From contig NZ_CP013692.1 in NCBI RefSeq assembly GCF_001477625.1, positions 1,674,001 through 1,738,000 on the forward strand: a stretch of 64,000 nt of DNA. Reading direction: 5' to 3'. The position numbers and the translations under genes were made by a program. Below the pieces are notes generated by a model. That model saw nothing but the letters and a program-made list of their open reading frames with translations. It was not told the DNA's origin and did not search any database. Of this stretch, positions 1 to 8,588 are shown one piece after another (positions within the stretch are counted from its first letter, which is position 1; the number at the start of each line of letters is the position of its first letter). The stretch is from Paucibacter sp. KCTC 42545 (GTDB taxonomy: Bacteria; Pseudomonadota; Gammaproteobacteria; Burkholderiales; Burkholderiaceae_C).

Positions 1-180
1 AAGGACGTGATGGACATCGCGTTCAAGGAGTCGCAAGCGGTGTACGCTGAGTTGTCGGCCAAGAATCCGCGCTGGAAGAAGGTCTACGAAGACTTCGCCA
101 CCTTCCGCCGCGACCAGAACATCTGGTTCCGCTTCACCGAGGCGAAGTTCGACGACTTCATGCAGTCGCAAAAGCTCTAA
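1..180 (+). CDS. TRAP transporter solute-binding protein, C-terminal fragment
   Basis: Only the last 59 codons are in the window; frame 1 is open from base 1 to the TAA at 178-180. The fragment reads like the C-terminal helix region of DctP/TakP-type periplasmic binding proteins, with an AELSAKNPRWKKVYEDF stretch, then FRRDQNIWFRF, ending in FDDFMQSQKL. In this family the protein captures an organic acid in the periplasm and hands it to the DctQM permease. The permease genes lie just downstream on the opposite strand, tail to tail, rather than in the usual co-directional order. The ligand cannot be told from the fragment. Confidence 0.75.
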   Translation, partial: KDVMDIAFKESQAVYAELSAKNPRWKKVYEDFATFRRDQNIWFRFTEAKFDDFMQSQKL

Positions 181-195
181 GCAAGAGTGACCTAG

Positions 196-232
196 ATCAG
201 GCCGGGCCGCACTAGTGCGGAACAGGCCTGAT
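196..232. terminator. hairpin between converging TRAP genes, probable bidirectional terminator
   Basis: Nested inverted repeat: ATCAGGCC at 196-203 pairs with GGCCTGAT at 225-232, and an inner CCGCAC/GTGCGG sits around 207-220. It lies in the 74-bp gap between the stop of the binding-protein gene (180) and the stop of the convergent permease gene (255). A short T-run follows at 243-248 on the plus strand, slightly distant from the stem. Confidence 0.55.
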
Positions 233-254
233 GGGTGGGGCGTCTTTTCAGGCC

Positions 255-1792
<1,538 letters not shown>

Positions 1793-1796
<4 letters not shown>

Positions 1797-2401
1797 TGCA
1801 GCGGCCTTTCGTAGTGAATGTCCATCTCCAGGCGATGGTTCAGCCAGGCCGCGCGCTTGATCAGCTCGGCCAAGCCTTGTAAGCAAACGAGGCCAAAGCC
1901 CAGGGGTAGCAGCAGCGCGGCCGGCCAGCGGATCAGGCCGCCGGCATTGGCCGACACTTCGCCGCTGCTGAACAGCTTCCACAGATAGGGGCCAAGTCCT
2001 AGGCTGGCCACGCTATCGCCCGGCTGCATGCCGGTGCTGAGTTTGAGCCAGAACATATCGGCGGAAAGCCAGGCCAGATAGGCCATCACGGGCAGCAGGA
2101 AAAACACCAGGCCCAGGAGATCCAGCCAGACCTTGCCGCGCCCGGACAGGCGGCTGTAAAGCAGGTCCACCCGCACATGCTCATTGAGCTTGAGCACCTC
2201 GGCCGCGCCCAGCATCACGCAGGCAGCAAAGAGGTACCACTGGATTTCGGTGAAGGCGTTGGCGCTGTAGTCAAAACCGTAGCGCACCAGCGCATTGGCG
2301 GCGCTGATCAGGCAAGACAGCAGCACCGCCCAGCTGGCCAGGCGGCCAAAGCGGGCGCTGAGTCGATCGATCGCCCGGGCGAGGGCAAGAAGGGCATTCA
2401 T
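1793..2401 (-). CDS. TRAP transporter small permease subunit (DctQ family)
   Basis: 202-residue protein with four predicted membrane segments, the size and layout of DctQ, which in the membrane assembles with DctM. It includes the family-like FTEIQWYLFAACVMLGAAEVLKLNEHVRVD region, in which the E-H-V-R-V-D motif is typical. The start is ATG at 2401, preceded by AGAGGA as a ribosome binding site; a further in-frame start at 2431 adds residues unlike the family. The stop overlaps the dctM ATG by 4 nt, so the two subunits are probably translated in a coupled fashion. Confidence 0.88.
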
Positions 2402-2431
2402 GACACATCCTCTGCTGGCGGCTTGGGCCAA

Positions 2432-2461
2432 CCAACAAAAAGTGAAGGGCGCAAAGCGCCC
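2432..2461 (-). terminator. terminator-like hairpin upstream of dctQ
   Basis: On the minus strand a GGGCGC/GCGCCC stem with a 3-nt loop (2447-2461) is followed by TTCACTTTTTGTTGG. It lies 74 nt downstream of the DUF442 gene stop (2535) and only about 30 nt before the dctQ start, so it could end the rpsU-yqeY-DUF442 transcript or act as a control point for dctQM. The spacer before the T-run makes it imperfect. Confidence 0.42.
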
Positions 2462-2534
2462 GATGTGTCACTGTAGCGAGGCGCGCTGCCCTTGCCGGGC
2501 GAAACGCCGCTGATCCAGGGAAACTACCGAGGAA

Positions 2535-2876
2535 TCAGAGTGCCGAAGCCGCTGCAAACAGGCGCGACGAGCGCGCACCTGAGCGGCAGAAGGCCAGAAT
2601 CGGTTTGGGCAGGCTGTCCAGCAGCGCGCGGAAGGCTTCAATTTCTTCCGGCGACTGGTAGCCGCCCTGCACGGGCAGATGCTGGTAAGCCAAGCCCGCT
2701 GCTGCGGCGGCTTGGGCCATGTCGGCGCTGGTGGGCTGATCGGGGCCGCCTTCGAAATCGGGGCGGTTGTTGATCACGCTCTTGAAACCGGCGTCTGCGG
2801 CTTCCTGCATCGCTTGTGGCGCCAATTGCGGGGCCACGCACAGCTCAGGCGTCAGGGCTTGGATAGGTAGGCTCAT
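2535..2876 (-). CDS. TIGR01244/DUF442 family sulfurtransferase-phosphatase-like protein
   Basis: 113-residue protein matching the small DUF442 family (Blh N-terminal-like). The N-terminus has LCVAPQLAPQAMQEAADAGF, then SVINNRPDFE, and the active-site loop CRSGARS lies at residues 97-103. A Cys followed four residues later by Arg (C97, R102) gives a rhodanese-sized CX4R loop, so sulfur transfer is as likely as phosphatase action. The loop Cys, the NRPD motif and the length are all intact. It sits 25 nt downstream of yqeY on the same strand. The physiological substrate is not known; in other bacteria relatives are fused to metallo-beta-lactamase-like persulfide dioxygenases, which would suggest sulfide handling, but no such partner is seen here. 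Confidence 0.8.
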   Translation of the reverse strand: MSLPIQALTPELCVAPQLAPQAMQEAADAGFKSVINNRPDFEGGPDQPTSADMAQAAAAAGLAYQHLPVQGGYQSPEEIEAFRALLDSLPKPILAFCRSGARSSRLFAAASAL

Positions 2877-2901
2877 GATGCTGACCTCGCTTGGGCAGAA
2901 C

Positions 2902-3348
2902 TCAGTTGCTGAGGGCTTGCTTGACGGCGCCCGACACCAGGCCCATATCGGCCTTGCCTGCCAGCTGCGCCTTGACGGCGGCCATCACGCGGCCCATATC
3001 GGCGGCGCCCTTGGCACCCAATTCGCTCACGATGGCGCCCACGGCAGCCGTGATTTCTTCGGCCGACATGCGCTGCGGCAGATAGGCTTCGAGGATGCTC
3101 AGCTCGGCAGCTTCCTTGTCGGCCAGATCCTGGCGACCGCCGGCGATGAATTGGGTGATGGAGTCTTTGCGCTGCTTGACCAGCTTATCGACGATGGCGA
3201 TCAAGGCCACATCGTCCACCACCACGCGCTCATCCACTTCCTTTTGCTTCACGGCTGCCAGCAGGCCACGGATGGTGGTCAGCTTGTCGGCTTCCTTGGC
3301 GCGCATGGCGTTCTTCATGTCGTCGGTGATGCGGTCTTTCAAGCTCAT
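2902..3348 (-). CDS. yqeY: GatB/YqeY domain-containing protein
   Basis: 148-residue single-domain protein of the YqeY family, related to the tail domain of the GatB subunit of tRNA-dependent amidotransferases. The sequence starts MSLKDRITDDMKNAMRAKEADKLTTIRGLLAAVK and ends with the helical part containing GAKGAADMGRVMAAVKAQLAGKADMG, both typical. The length is normal for the family. The gene follows rpsU on the same strand, as in many proteobacteria, with an intrinsic terminator between them. The cellular role is uncertain; tRNA binding is suggested only by domain similarity. Confidence 0.9.
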   Translation of the reverse strand: MSLKDRITDDMKNAMRAKEADKLTTIRGLLAAVKQKEVDERVVVDDVALIAIVDKLVKQRKDSITQFIAGGRQDLADKEAAELSILEAYLPQRMSAEEITAAVGAIVSELGAKGAADMGRVMAAVKAQLAGKADMGLVSGAVKQALSN

Positions 3349-3400
3349 GGCTAGTCCTTGGCAGAGAGGGAAGGTAATTCGTGGAAATGGTGGGGTAGTA

Positions 3401-3435
3401 AAAGAAAAAGCCCGCGACAGCGTCCTGTGCGGGCT
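3401..3435 (-). terminator. intrinsic terminator after rpsU
   Basis: On the minus strand AGCCCGC (3435-3429) pairs with GCGGGCT (3415-3409) across a 13-nt loop, followed immediately by TTTTCTTTT. It lies 60 nt past the rpsU stop and before yqeY, so it should separate abundant S21 mRNA from lower read-through into yqeY. Confidence 0.75.
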
Positions 3436-3495
3436 CTTTCTAGCAGATCTCTGAACTTCGCAAGACGCCGGGGCTACTTGCGAGTATCGAAGGGA

Positions 3496-3708
3496 TCAGT
3501 ACAGCTTCTTGGGCAGCTGCATGCTGCGCACGCGCTTGTAGTGACGCTTGACGGCAGCAGCCTTCTTGCGCTTACGCTCAGCCGTGGGCTTCTCGTAAAA
3601 CTCGCGGGCGCGCAGATCGGTCAGCAAGCCCAGTTTTTCGATAGTGCGCTTGAAGCGGCGCAGTGCCACATCAAATGGCTCGTTCTCTTTGACGCGAATA
3701 GTGGTCAT
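3496..3708 (-). CDS. rpsU: 30S ribosomal protein S21
   Basis: 70-residue basic protein that matches S21 end to end: [21 protein letters not shown] at the N-terminus, a [17 protein letters not shown] middle and an [10 protein letters not shown] end. S21 binds the 30S platform near the anti-Shine-Dalgarno and helps initiation. A strong promoter is visible about 175 nt upstream, leaving a long structured leader, and a terminator follows. In many enterics rpsU precedes dnaG and rpoD; here the next genes are yqeY and a DUF442 gene. Confidence 0.97.
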
Positions 3709-3878
3709 GAAAAGGTAATTCCTTCAAGTAGCGCTCGGTGTTCGCCAGTCACTTTTTAGAACATTGAACTACGTTCTGAAAAGCGTCTGAAACGGCTTAT
3801 CCGGAAATCCGCCTCAGCACCAAACCAATTTTTATATTGGATCAGTGGCGAATCGACGCGCATGGTTTGCCAGCAAAG
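3709..3878 (-). promoter_or_regulatory. long structured 5' leader of rpsU
   Basis: If transcription begins about 7 nt after the -10 box at 3885-3890, the rpsU mRNA has a leader of roughly 170 nt. Two stem-loops are visible on the minus strand. One, at 3783-3752, has the arms CTTTTCAGAAC and GTTCTAAAAAG (10 of 11 pairs). The second is a small CCAAT/ATTGG stem around 3823-3839. The layout suggests post-transcriptional control of S21, but no known element was recognised. Confidence 0.4.
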
Positions 3879-3884
3879 ACGAAG

Positions 3885-3914
3885 ATTGTAGCCTGAAATT
3901 TATCAATTTGACAA
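3885..3914 (-). promoter_or_regulatory. probable sigma-70 promoter of rpsU
   Basis: On the minus strand TTGTCA (3914-3909) and TACAAT (3890-3885) are separated by 18 nt; each box matches five of six consensus bases. The -35 box overlaps the last codons of the upstream flavoprotein gene. Confidence 0.65.
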
Positions 3915-5120
3915 ATTTGCGTCCAGGGAACGTGCACAAGCTGCTGCACTGGCCCAAGCCCACTGAAAGTTATAGCCGCCCAGCCAGCCGGTGACATCCA
4001 TCACCTCGCCAATGAAGTAAAGGCCAGGCACCCGTTTGCTCTCCATATTTTGCGAATTCAGCTCGCGGGTATCGACCCCGCCGCGCATCACTTCGGCCTT
4101 GCGCCAGCCCTCGCTGCCATTGGGCGTGAGCTGCCAGGCTTGCAGCTGGGTGGCCAGGGTTTGCAGGTCTTTATCCTTGCATTCCGGCATGGGTCGCTGG
4201 CTCTGCAGCCCTAAGCGTTCCAGCCAGGCCTGCGCCAGGCGCTGCGGGAACAGGCTTGCCAGCACATTGCCGAGCTGGCGCTTGGAATCGCTTTTGGCAG
4301 CCTGCAGCTGCTCGCCCAAATCCGCTTCTGGCGCCAGATCAATCTGCAGTGCCTGGCCTTCTTGCCAGAAGCTGGAGATCTGAAGAATCGCTGGGCCGCT
4401 CAAACCGCGGTGGGTGAACAGCAAATCCTCCAGAAAGCGCCCTTGAGTTTTTCCTTTGCCGGTGCTGACCGCGACCGGCAGCGACAAGCCGGACAAGCTG
4501 GCGAAGGGCGCCCAGGCCTCGGCGTCAAAGGTCAGCGGCACCAGGGCCGGGCGGGGCTCGACAATTTTGTGGCCGAAACGTTGCGCAAGGCGCATGCCCC
4601 AGTCGCTAGCGCCAATCTTCGGCACCGGCAGGCCGCCCGTGGCAACTACCAGGCGCGGTGCCTGCACCGGCCCGCGCGAGGTTTCCAGCTCGAAGCCTCG
4701 CTCAGCACTGTGCTGGACGCTGGCCACGGTGCAGGGCTGCCAGCGCTGCACGCCGCCCAGCTCGCATTCGCGCAGCAGCATGGCGATGATTTGCTCGGGC
4801 GAGTCGTCGCAAAAGAGCTGGCCTTTGTGCTTTTCGTGAAAGGCGATGCCGTACTTTTGCACCAGGCTGATGAAGTCTTGTGAGCTGTAGCGAGCCAGGG
4901 CCGAGCGGCAGAAATTCGGGTTGTCGGACAGAAAGTTGGCCGGGCCGACATCGCGGTTGGTGAAGTTGCAGCGCCCGCCGCCGGAGATGCGGATCTTCTC
5001 CGCCACCTTTTCGGCATGGTCGATCAGCAAAACGCGCTGGCCACGTTGCCCAGCCATGCCGGCGCAAAACAAGCCAGCTGCGCCAGCACCCACCACGATC
5101 AAGTCAAATTGCATGTTCAA
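3903..5120 (-). CDS. BaiN/YhiN (HI0933) family NAD(P)/FAD-dependent oxidoreductase
   Basis: 405-residue flavoprotein. A dinucleotide-binding GAGAAG motif is at residues 11-16 right after a hydrophobic strand, and the family motifs KIRISGGGRCNFTNR (around residue 43) and MRGGVDTRELNSQNMESK with a C-terminal GLYFIGEVMDVTGWLGGYNFQWAWASG-like FAD loop are clear. The length is typical. The proteins are annotated as aminoacetone oxidase-like or flavin reductases; the physiological substrate of this branch is not established. Start ATG at 5120; a second ATG two codons later is equally possible. The 3' end carries the -35 box of rpsU. Confidence 0.88.
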   Translation of the reverse strand: MNMQFDLIVVGAGAAGLFCAGMAGQRGQRVLLIDHAEKVAEKIRISGGGRCNFTNRDVGPANFLSDNPNFCRSALARYSSQDFISLVQKYGIAFHEKHKGQLFCDDSPEQIIAMLLRECELGGVQRWQPCTVASVQHSAERGFELETSRGPVQAPRLVVATGGLPVPKIGASDWGMRLAQRFGHKIVEPRPALVPLTFDAEAWAPFASLSGLSLPVAVSTGKGKTQGRFLEDLLFTHRGLSGPAILQISSFWQEGQALQIDLAPEADLGEQLQAAKSDSKRQLGNVLASLFPQRLAQAWLERLGLQSQRPMPECKDKDLQTLATQLQAWQLTPNGSEGWRKAEVMRGGVDTRELNSQNMESKRVPGLYFIGEVMDVTGWLGGYNFQWAWASAAACARSLDANLSN

Positions 5121-5480
5121 AATTTTTCCGGCAGTTCGCGCAAACCCGTGTTGCGCGGCTCGCTATTGTCCCGCCGAAAGGCTAAACGGCAGTTGGCGCT
5201 GGCCGGCCTTGGTCAAGAATGCGCGAATACCCCTTGATTGAGTGGCGGCAAGCCAATCAAACGCGCAAAAAGCTATGCTTTTCGGCCTGCTAACGCCGCA
5301 TGTTGTGGGTACCATCGACCGCACTGCCAACCTAGGGGGAAAGTGTGCGCTACAGCGCCCTGACTCTTGCTCAGGCAAGTAGAGCGCGTCTACATTCGCT
5401 CTGTTGTGATCTGCGATGGCTGCTGATGTGTAGTGCTGCCGCAGGGCTACTTGTTTGTCATGGCTAATTTTCGAGGATTC
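5121..5480. other. divergent intergenic region
   Basis: 360 bp between the flavoprotein gene (minus) and the GGDEF-like gene (plus). It should hold both promoters, but I see no convincing -35/-10 pair. A small CTTGC/GCAAG stem-loop is present near 5367-5380. An open frame of about 70 codons on the minus strand has no ribosome binding site or recognisable product, and I do not call it a gene. Confidence 0.5.
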
Positions 5481-6503
5481 ATGGACATTTCAGCCCTTTC
5501 GCGCGATGACACTTCGCCCCCGCCGGGCAGCTTGCAGCAATGGCTTGGTGCGCATGCCGAGCTGGCTCAAGGCGTCGCCGCCGCTTGGGTTGGCTTGATC
5601 GAGCCCCTGAACAACTTCGCAGCCGTCAAGTCACTGGTGTCCGGGCGTTATGTTTTTGCAAGCGCGGGCCTGGCGCAGTTGTTTGCACAAGCCACCCTGG
5701 TGGGCAGCAATGACAGCGAGCTGATGCGCGCCGAAGAGGCGGTCAGCATCCGCCGGGTCGAACAGGCGGTGATGGCGCAGCAGTCGGTGGTGGTCAGCGA
5801 ACACAGGCTGGAGCTGGGTGGCCGCCGGCGCGAGTTCACCGTCACGCGCATCGCTCTGAACAAAGACTTCTTGTTGGCGGTGTGGCACGAGCGCACCGAA
5901 GAGCGCCACCGCGAGTCGCATTTGCAGCGCGCCTTGCTGCAGATCGAGCAGCAGCAAAAGAATCTGGAACAGGTGCGGCGCGAGTTGCAGCAGGGCAGTG
6001 GCCGCGACGATTTGTCGGGCCTCTATCTGCGCGCCCAGTTCGACGACCAGCTGCTGCGTGAAATTGATTTGTCCACCCGCGAGCACCGGGAGTTCGCCCT
6101 GGTCATCATCGCGCTGGACCCCTTGCCGGCCAATGTGGAGCAAATCGGCGCTGAGGCCAATGAGCGCCTGCTCGAAGGCATGGGCCGCATGCTGCGCGCC
6201 AATACCCGCGCCATGGACGCGGCTTGCCGCATCGGTGAGACGCACTTTGCCGTCTTGCTATCTGGCGTGGGCTTGGCCACCGCGCATGCGCGCATGGAAC
6301 AGCTGCGGCGCCAATGCGCCACCCAGATCATCGTGACGAACGGGCTCGATATGGGCTTGTCGCTGTCCATGGGGGTATCCAGTTTCCCGCATACCGCGTC
6401 TAAGAAGGACGAATTACAGGCAGCTAGCGAGGCGGCGGTGGCCGAGGCCCAGCGGCGCGGCGGCAATCAGGTGGTCTTGGCCTCGATTTCCTTCGAGGCT
6501 TGA
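5481..6503 (+). CDS. degenerate GGDEF-domain protein with PAS-like N-terminus
   Basis: 340-residue cytoplasmic protein. Residues about 35-140 resemble a PAS fold (SGRYVFASAGLAQLFG-like start, then REFTVTRIALNKDFLLAVWHERTEER). A charged, Gln-rich coiled-coil follows (about 141-172), and a diguanylate-cyclase-like domain begins at DDLSGLYLRAQFD (176). The catalytic signature is altered: where GGDEF is expected, residues 252-256 read GETHF within RIGETHFAVLL, and the usual D-L-D metal motif is A-L-D (211-213). Cyclase activity is therefore unlikely; a c-di-GMP- or GTP-binding or purely structural role is possible. ATG at 5481 is chosen because GAGG lies 7 nt upstream; two earlier in-frame ATG/CTG-type starts lack one. 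Single gene, convergent with the TauE gene 7 bp away. Confidence 0.75.
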   Translation: MDISALSRDDTSPPPGSLQQWLGAHAELAQGVAAAWVGLIEPLNNFAAVKSLVSGRYVFASAGLAQLFAQATLVGSNDSELMRAEEAVSIRRVEQAVMAQQSVVVSEHRLELGGRRREFTVTRIALNKDFLLAVWHERTEERHRESHLQRALLQIEQQQKNLEQVRRELQQGSGRDDLSGLYLRAQFDDQLLREIDLSTREHREFALVIIALDPLPANVEQIGAEANERLLEGMGRMLRANTRAMDAACRIGETHFAVLLSGVGLATAHARMEQLRRQCATQIIVTNGLDMGLSLSMGVSSFPHTASKKDELQAASEAAVAEAQRRGGNQVVLASISFEA

Positions 6504-6510
6504 GCGCTTT

Positions 6511-7323
6511 TTAGGCCTGCAGGCCTTTGTAAAGCATATAGCTCGCCAGTAGGATGAGCAGTCCGGCAAAAGCGCGTTTGAGCTGCTGCACATTCATGGC
6601 GTGGGCGGCGCGCGCGCCCAGCGGCGCCATGCTGACGCTGGCCGAGGCGATCACCAGCAAGGCCGGCAGGTAAAGGTAGCCAAAGGCGCCGGGCAGGGCG
6701 CTTGGCAGACTCCAGCCGCTCACCACATAGCCCACGGTATTGGCCAGTGCAATCGGAAAACCGAGTGCGGCGCTGGTGGCAACGGCTTGGTGCATGGCGA
6801 CATTGCACCAGGTCATGAAGGGCACCGACACAAAGCCGCCGCCCGCCCCCACCAGCCCAGACAAAGTGCCAATGCCGGTGCCGACGCCGATTTGGGCCAA
6901 GGTGCCCGGCATCTCACGACTGGGCTTGGGCTTTTTATTGCGCAACATCTGGAAGGCCGAAAAGCCCACGAAGGCCGCGAAAACCAAGGCCAGCGAGCGC
7001 CCTTTGAGCAGCGCGAAGATGCCCGCCCCACCGATCAAGCCGCCCAGCAAGATACCGGGTGCCAGGCCGCGCACCAGGTCCCAGCGCACGGCGCCGCGCT
7101 TGTGATGCGCACGCACACTCGACAACGAGGTGAACATGATGGTGGCCATGGAGGTGGCGATGGCCATCTTCACAGCCATGCCGGCGTCCACGCCGCGCTG
7201 CGACAAAATCCAAGTCAGCCAGGGCACCATCAGCATGCCGCCGCCTATGCCCAGCAAGCCGGCCAGAAAACCCGCGACCAGGCCCAGGGCCAAAAGCTCG
7301 ACCAGCAGCAAGGGATCGATCAT
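6511..7323 (-). CDS. sulfite exporter TauE/SafE family membrane protein
   Basis: 270-residue integral membrane protein with about eight predicted segments in two repeats. Each repeat begins with a glycine-rich stretch typical of the family: GFLAGLLGIGGGMLMVPWL near residue 20 and GTLSGLVGAGGGFVSVPFM near 150. Members export sulfite, sulfoacetate or other organosulfur anions across the inner membrane; the substrate here is unknown. The ATG at 7323 overlaps the stop of the upstream EVE gene (ATGA), so the two are probably coupled. Confidence 0.87.
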   Translation of the reverse strand: MIDPLLLVELLALGLVAGFLAGLLGIGGGMLMVPWLTWILSQRGVDAGMAVKMAIATSMATIMFTSLSSVRAHHKRGAVRWDLVRGLAPGILLGGLIGGAGIFALLKGRSLALVFAAFVGFSAFQMLRNKKPKPSREMPGTLAQIGVGTGIGTLSGLVGAGGGFVSVPFMTWCNVAMHQAVATSAALGFPIALANTVGYVVSGWSLPSALPGAFGYLYLPALLVIASASVSMAPLGARAAHAMNVQQLKRAFAGLLILLASYMLYKGLQA

Positions 7324-7790
7324 GCGGGACAGTCTTTCAACAGGGTTTGCAGCAGGGCCCAGTCTTGGGGCTCAACTGGCGTGATGGACAGGCGACTACC
7401 TGGCTGCAGGATGCGCAGGCCTTGCAGGCGTGGCTCGGAGCGCAAATCCGCTAGGCTCAGCAGCTGGGTCTTGCGCACATAACGCACATCCACATGCAAC
7501 CAGCGCGGTGCGTCAGGTGAGGACTTGGGGTCGAAGTAGGGGCTGTCGGGTTCGAACTGCGTGGCGTCGACATAGGCCGCGGAGGCCACTTCCGCGAGGC
7601 CGGCTATGCCGGGCTTTGGGCATGACGAGTGATAGAACAGCACACCATCGCCGACGCGCATCGCGTCGCGCATGAAATTGCGGGCTTGGTAGTTGCGCAC
7701 GCCCACCCAAGGCAGCGTCTGTGCCGGCGCTCGTGCCAGATCGTCAATCGAGCACTCGGCGGGCTCGGACTTCATCAACCAGTAGTTCAA
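7320..7790 (-). CDS. EVE-domain protein (putative modified-nucleobase binder)
   Basis: 156-residue protein made of one EVE (PUA-like) domain. The diagnostic N-terminus YWLMKSEP and the following LPWVGVRNYQARNFMRD and GDGVLFYHSSCPKPGIAGLAEV motifs are present. Related proteins bind modified bases in DNA or RNA; the bacterial role is not settled. The frame is closed upstream by a TGA, and the only start preserving the YWLMKSEP motif is TTG at 7790, directly after the 6S RNA closing stem and without a Shine-Dalgarno; an ATG at residue 6 would cut off the conserved start. Poor initiation or use of the 6S transcript for translation is possible. Confidence 0.88.
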   Translation of the reverse strand: MNYWLMKSEPAECSIDDLARAPAQTLPWVGVRNYQARNFMRDAMRVGDGVLFYHSSCPKPGIAGLAEVASAAYVDATQFEPDSPYFDPKSSPDAPRWLHVDVRYVRKTQLLSLADLRSEPRLQGLRILQPGSRLSITPVEPQDWALLQTLLKDCPA

Positions 7791-7945
7791 GGCCCGGGCT
7801 TTGAAAGTTCAGATAGGTGTCCACCGCGAGCCGTGAGCCGCATTCCTGAACCGGAGGTTCAGGTGGGCGAGGTCAGCCAAGCTTCGGGTTCATCTGACGC
7901 GAGATGATCACACCTGCAGAGGATATGTTCCAAGCCCGGGCGCAA
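7791..7945 (-). ncRNA. ssrS: 6S RNA
   Basis: In the minus-strand gap between zapA and the EVE gene the sequence contains the 6S 3'-half signature CACCTGAACC-TCC-GGTTCAGG followed by ATGCGGCTCACGGCTCGCGGTGG. This is comparable to the E. coli 6S segment with a CACCTTGAACC/GGTTCAAGG hairpin and GCGGCGG. The region is closed by GCCCGGGCTT (7941-7932) pairing with AAGCCCGGGC (7801-7792), and an AGGTGT/ACACCT pair lies inside. Linkage to zapA is the usual ssrS context. In the family the RNA sequesters the sigma-70 holoenzyme in stationary phase. Both ends are approximate and the promoter is not certain (TATATT lies about 25 nt upstream). Confidence 0.72.
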
Positions 7946-8033
7946 TGCGCATTGGTTCAAGGAAATATAGGACTCACGCAAACGCAGTGGACGGAAGTGA
8001 TTCTAAGGCCTGCCGGCGAGGCGGCCCCGGCAC

Positions 8034-8357
8034 TCAGATCAAATGCCCGTCATGCCCAAGGGCTTCATCCAGGCGACGCATCAGGCCGGCCAGATCGGGT
8101 AAGTCGGGCAAGTTGTTGTCGATGGGCTTCGGGCTGGCGGGCTTGGTCGCCGTGTTGCCGCCTTCGGCCAATTGGTAAGCCAGGTTCAATGCGGCCAGCA
8201 CCGCAATGCGCTCGCGCGCCTTGACGCGGCCGGAGTCGCGGATGGCGCACATCTCTTTGTCCACCTGGCTAACGGCTTGTCCCAGCGCAGCCTCGCCGCC
8301 TTCGGGGCAGCCGAGCAAATAGCTTTGTCCCATGATGGTGACTTCCATCTGCTTCAT
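8034..8357 (-). CDS. zapA: cell division protein ZapA
   Basis: 107-residue protein with the ZapA N-terminal domain (MKQMEVTIMGQSYLLGCPEGGE) followed by the RIAVLAALNLAYQL helix that forms the coiled-coil dimer. In the family ZapA binds FtsZ and bundles protofilaments at the Z-ring. The C-terminal about 40 residues are proline/aspartate-rich and less conserved. The ATG overlaps the stop of the preceding zapB-like gene by 4 nt, and 6S RNA follows, as in other proteobacteria. Confidence 0.93.
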   Translation of the reverse strand: MKQMEVTIMGQSYLLGCPEGGEAALGQAVSQVDKEMCAIRDSGRVKARERIAVLAALNLAYQLAEGGNTATKPASPKPIDNNLPDLPDLAGLMRRLDEALGHDGHLI

Positions 8358-8572
8358 GGTGCAGGGTTCTTTCCGGAATCGTTGTCGACGGGCAGGCGCT
8401 CAAGCAGCGCATCGATGCGGGCGCGGGCCGCGTTCAAGCGCGAGCGCAGGCTGTCGCGCTCCTGGCTCAATTGCTGCACTTGCTCTTGCAGCAAGGCATT
8501 GGTGCGTTTCAGTTCATCGTGTCGCAGCAGCAAACGCTCAACGCGTTCCAGCAGGTCGGTCAGGCTTGGCAT
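8354..8572 (-). CDS. ZapB-like coiled-coil cell division protein
   Basis: 72-residue, almost wholly heptad-patterned protein: LLERVERLLLRHDELKRTNALLQEQVQQLSQERDSLRSRLNAARARIDALLERLP. Small coiled-coil proteins encoded directly before zapA are annotated ZapB or DUF904 and connect ZapA to the chromosome-organising MatP in E. coli. The overlap with zapA supports a divisome role; sequence alone cannot separate a true ZapB from a generic coiled coil. Confidence 0.78.
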   Translation of the reverse strand: MPSLTDLLERVERLLLRHDELKRTNALLQEQVQQLSQERDSLRSRLNAARARIDALLERLPVDNDSGKNPAP

Positions 8573-8588
8573 GGCTTCCCGTGGCTAT

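Noticed and set aside
5163..5378. Possible 71-codon gene in the divergent gap, minus strand
   Set aside because: No Shine-Dalgarno, no similarity I recognise, and it occupies the promoter region of the flavoprotein gene.
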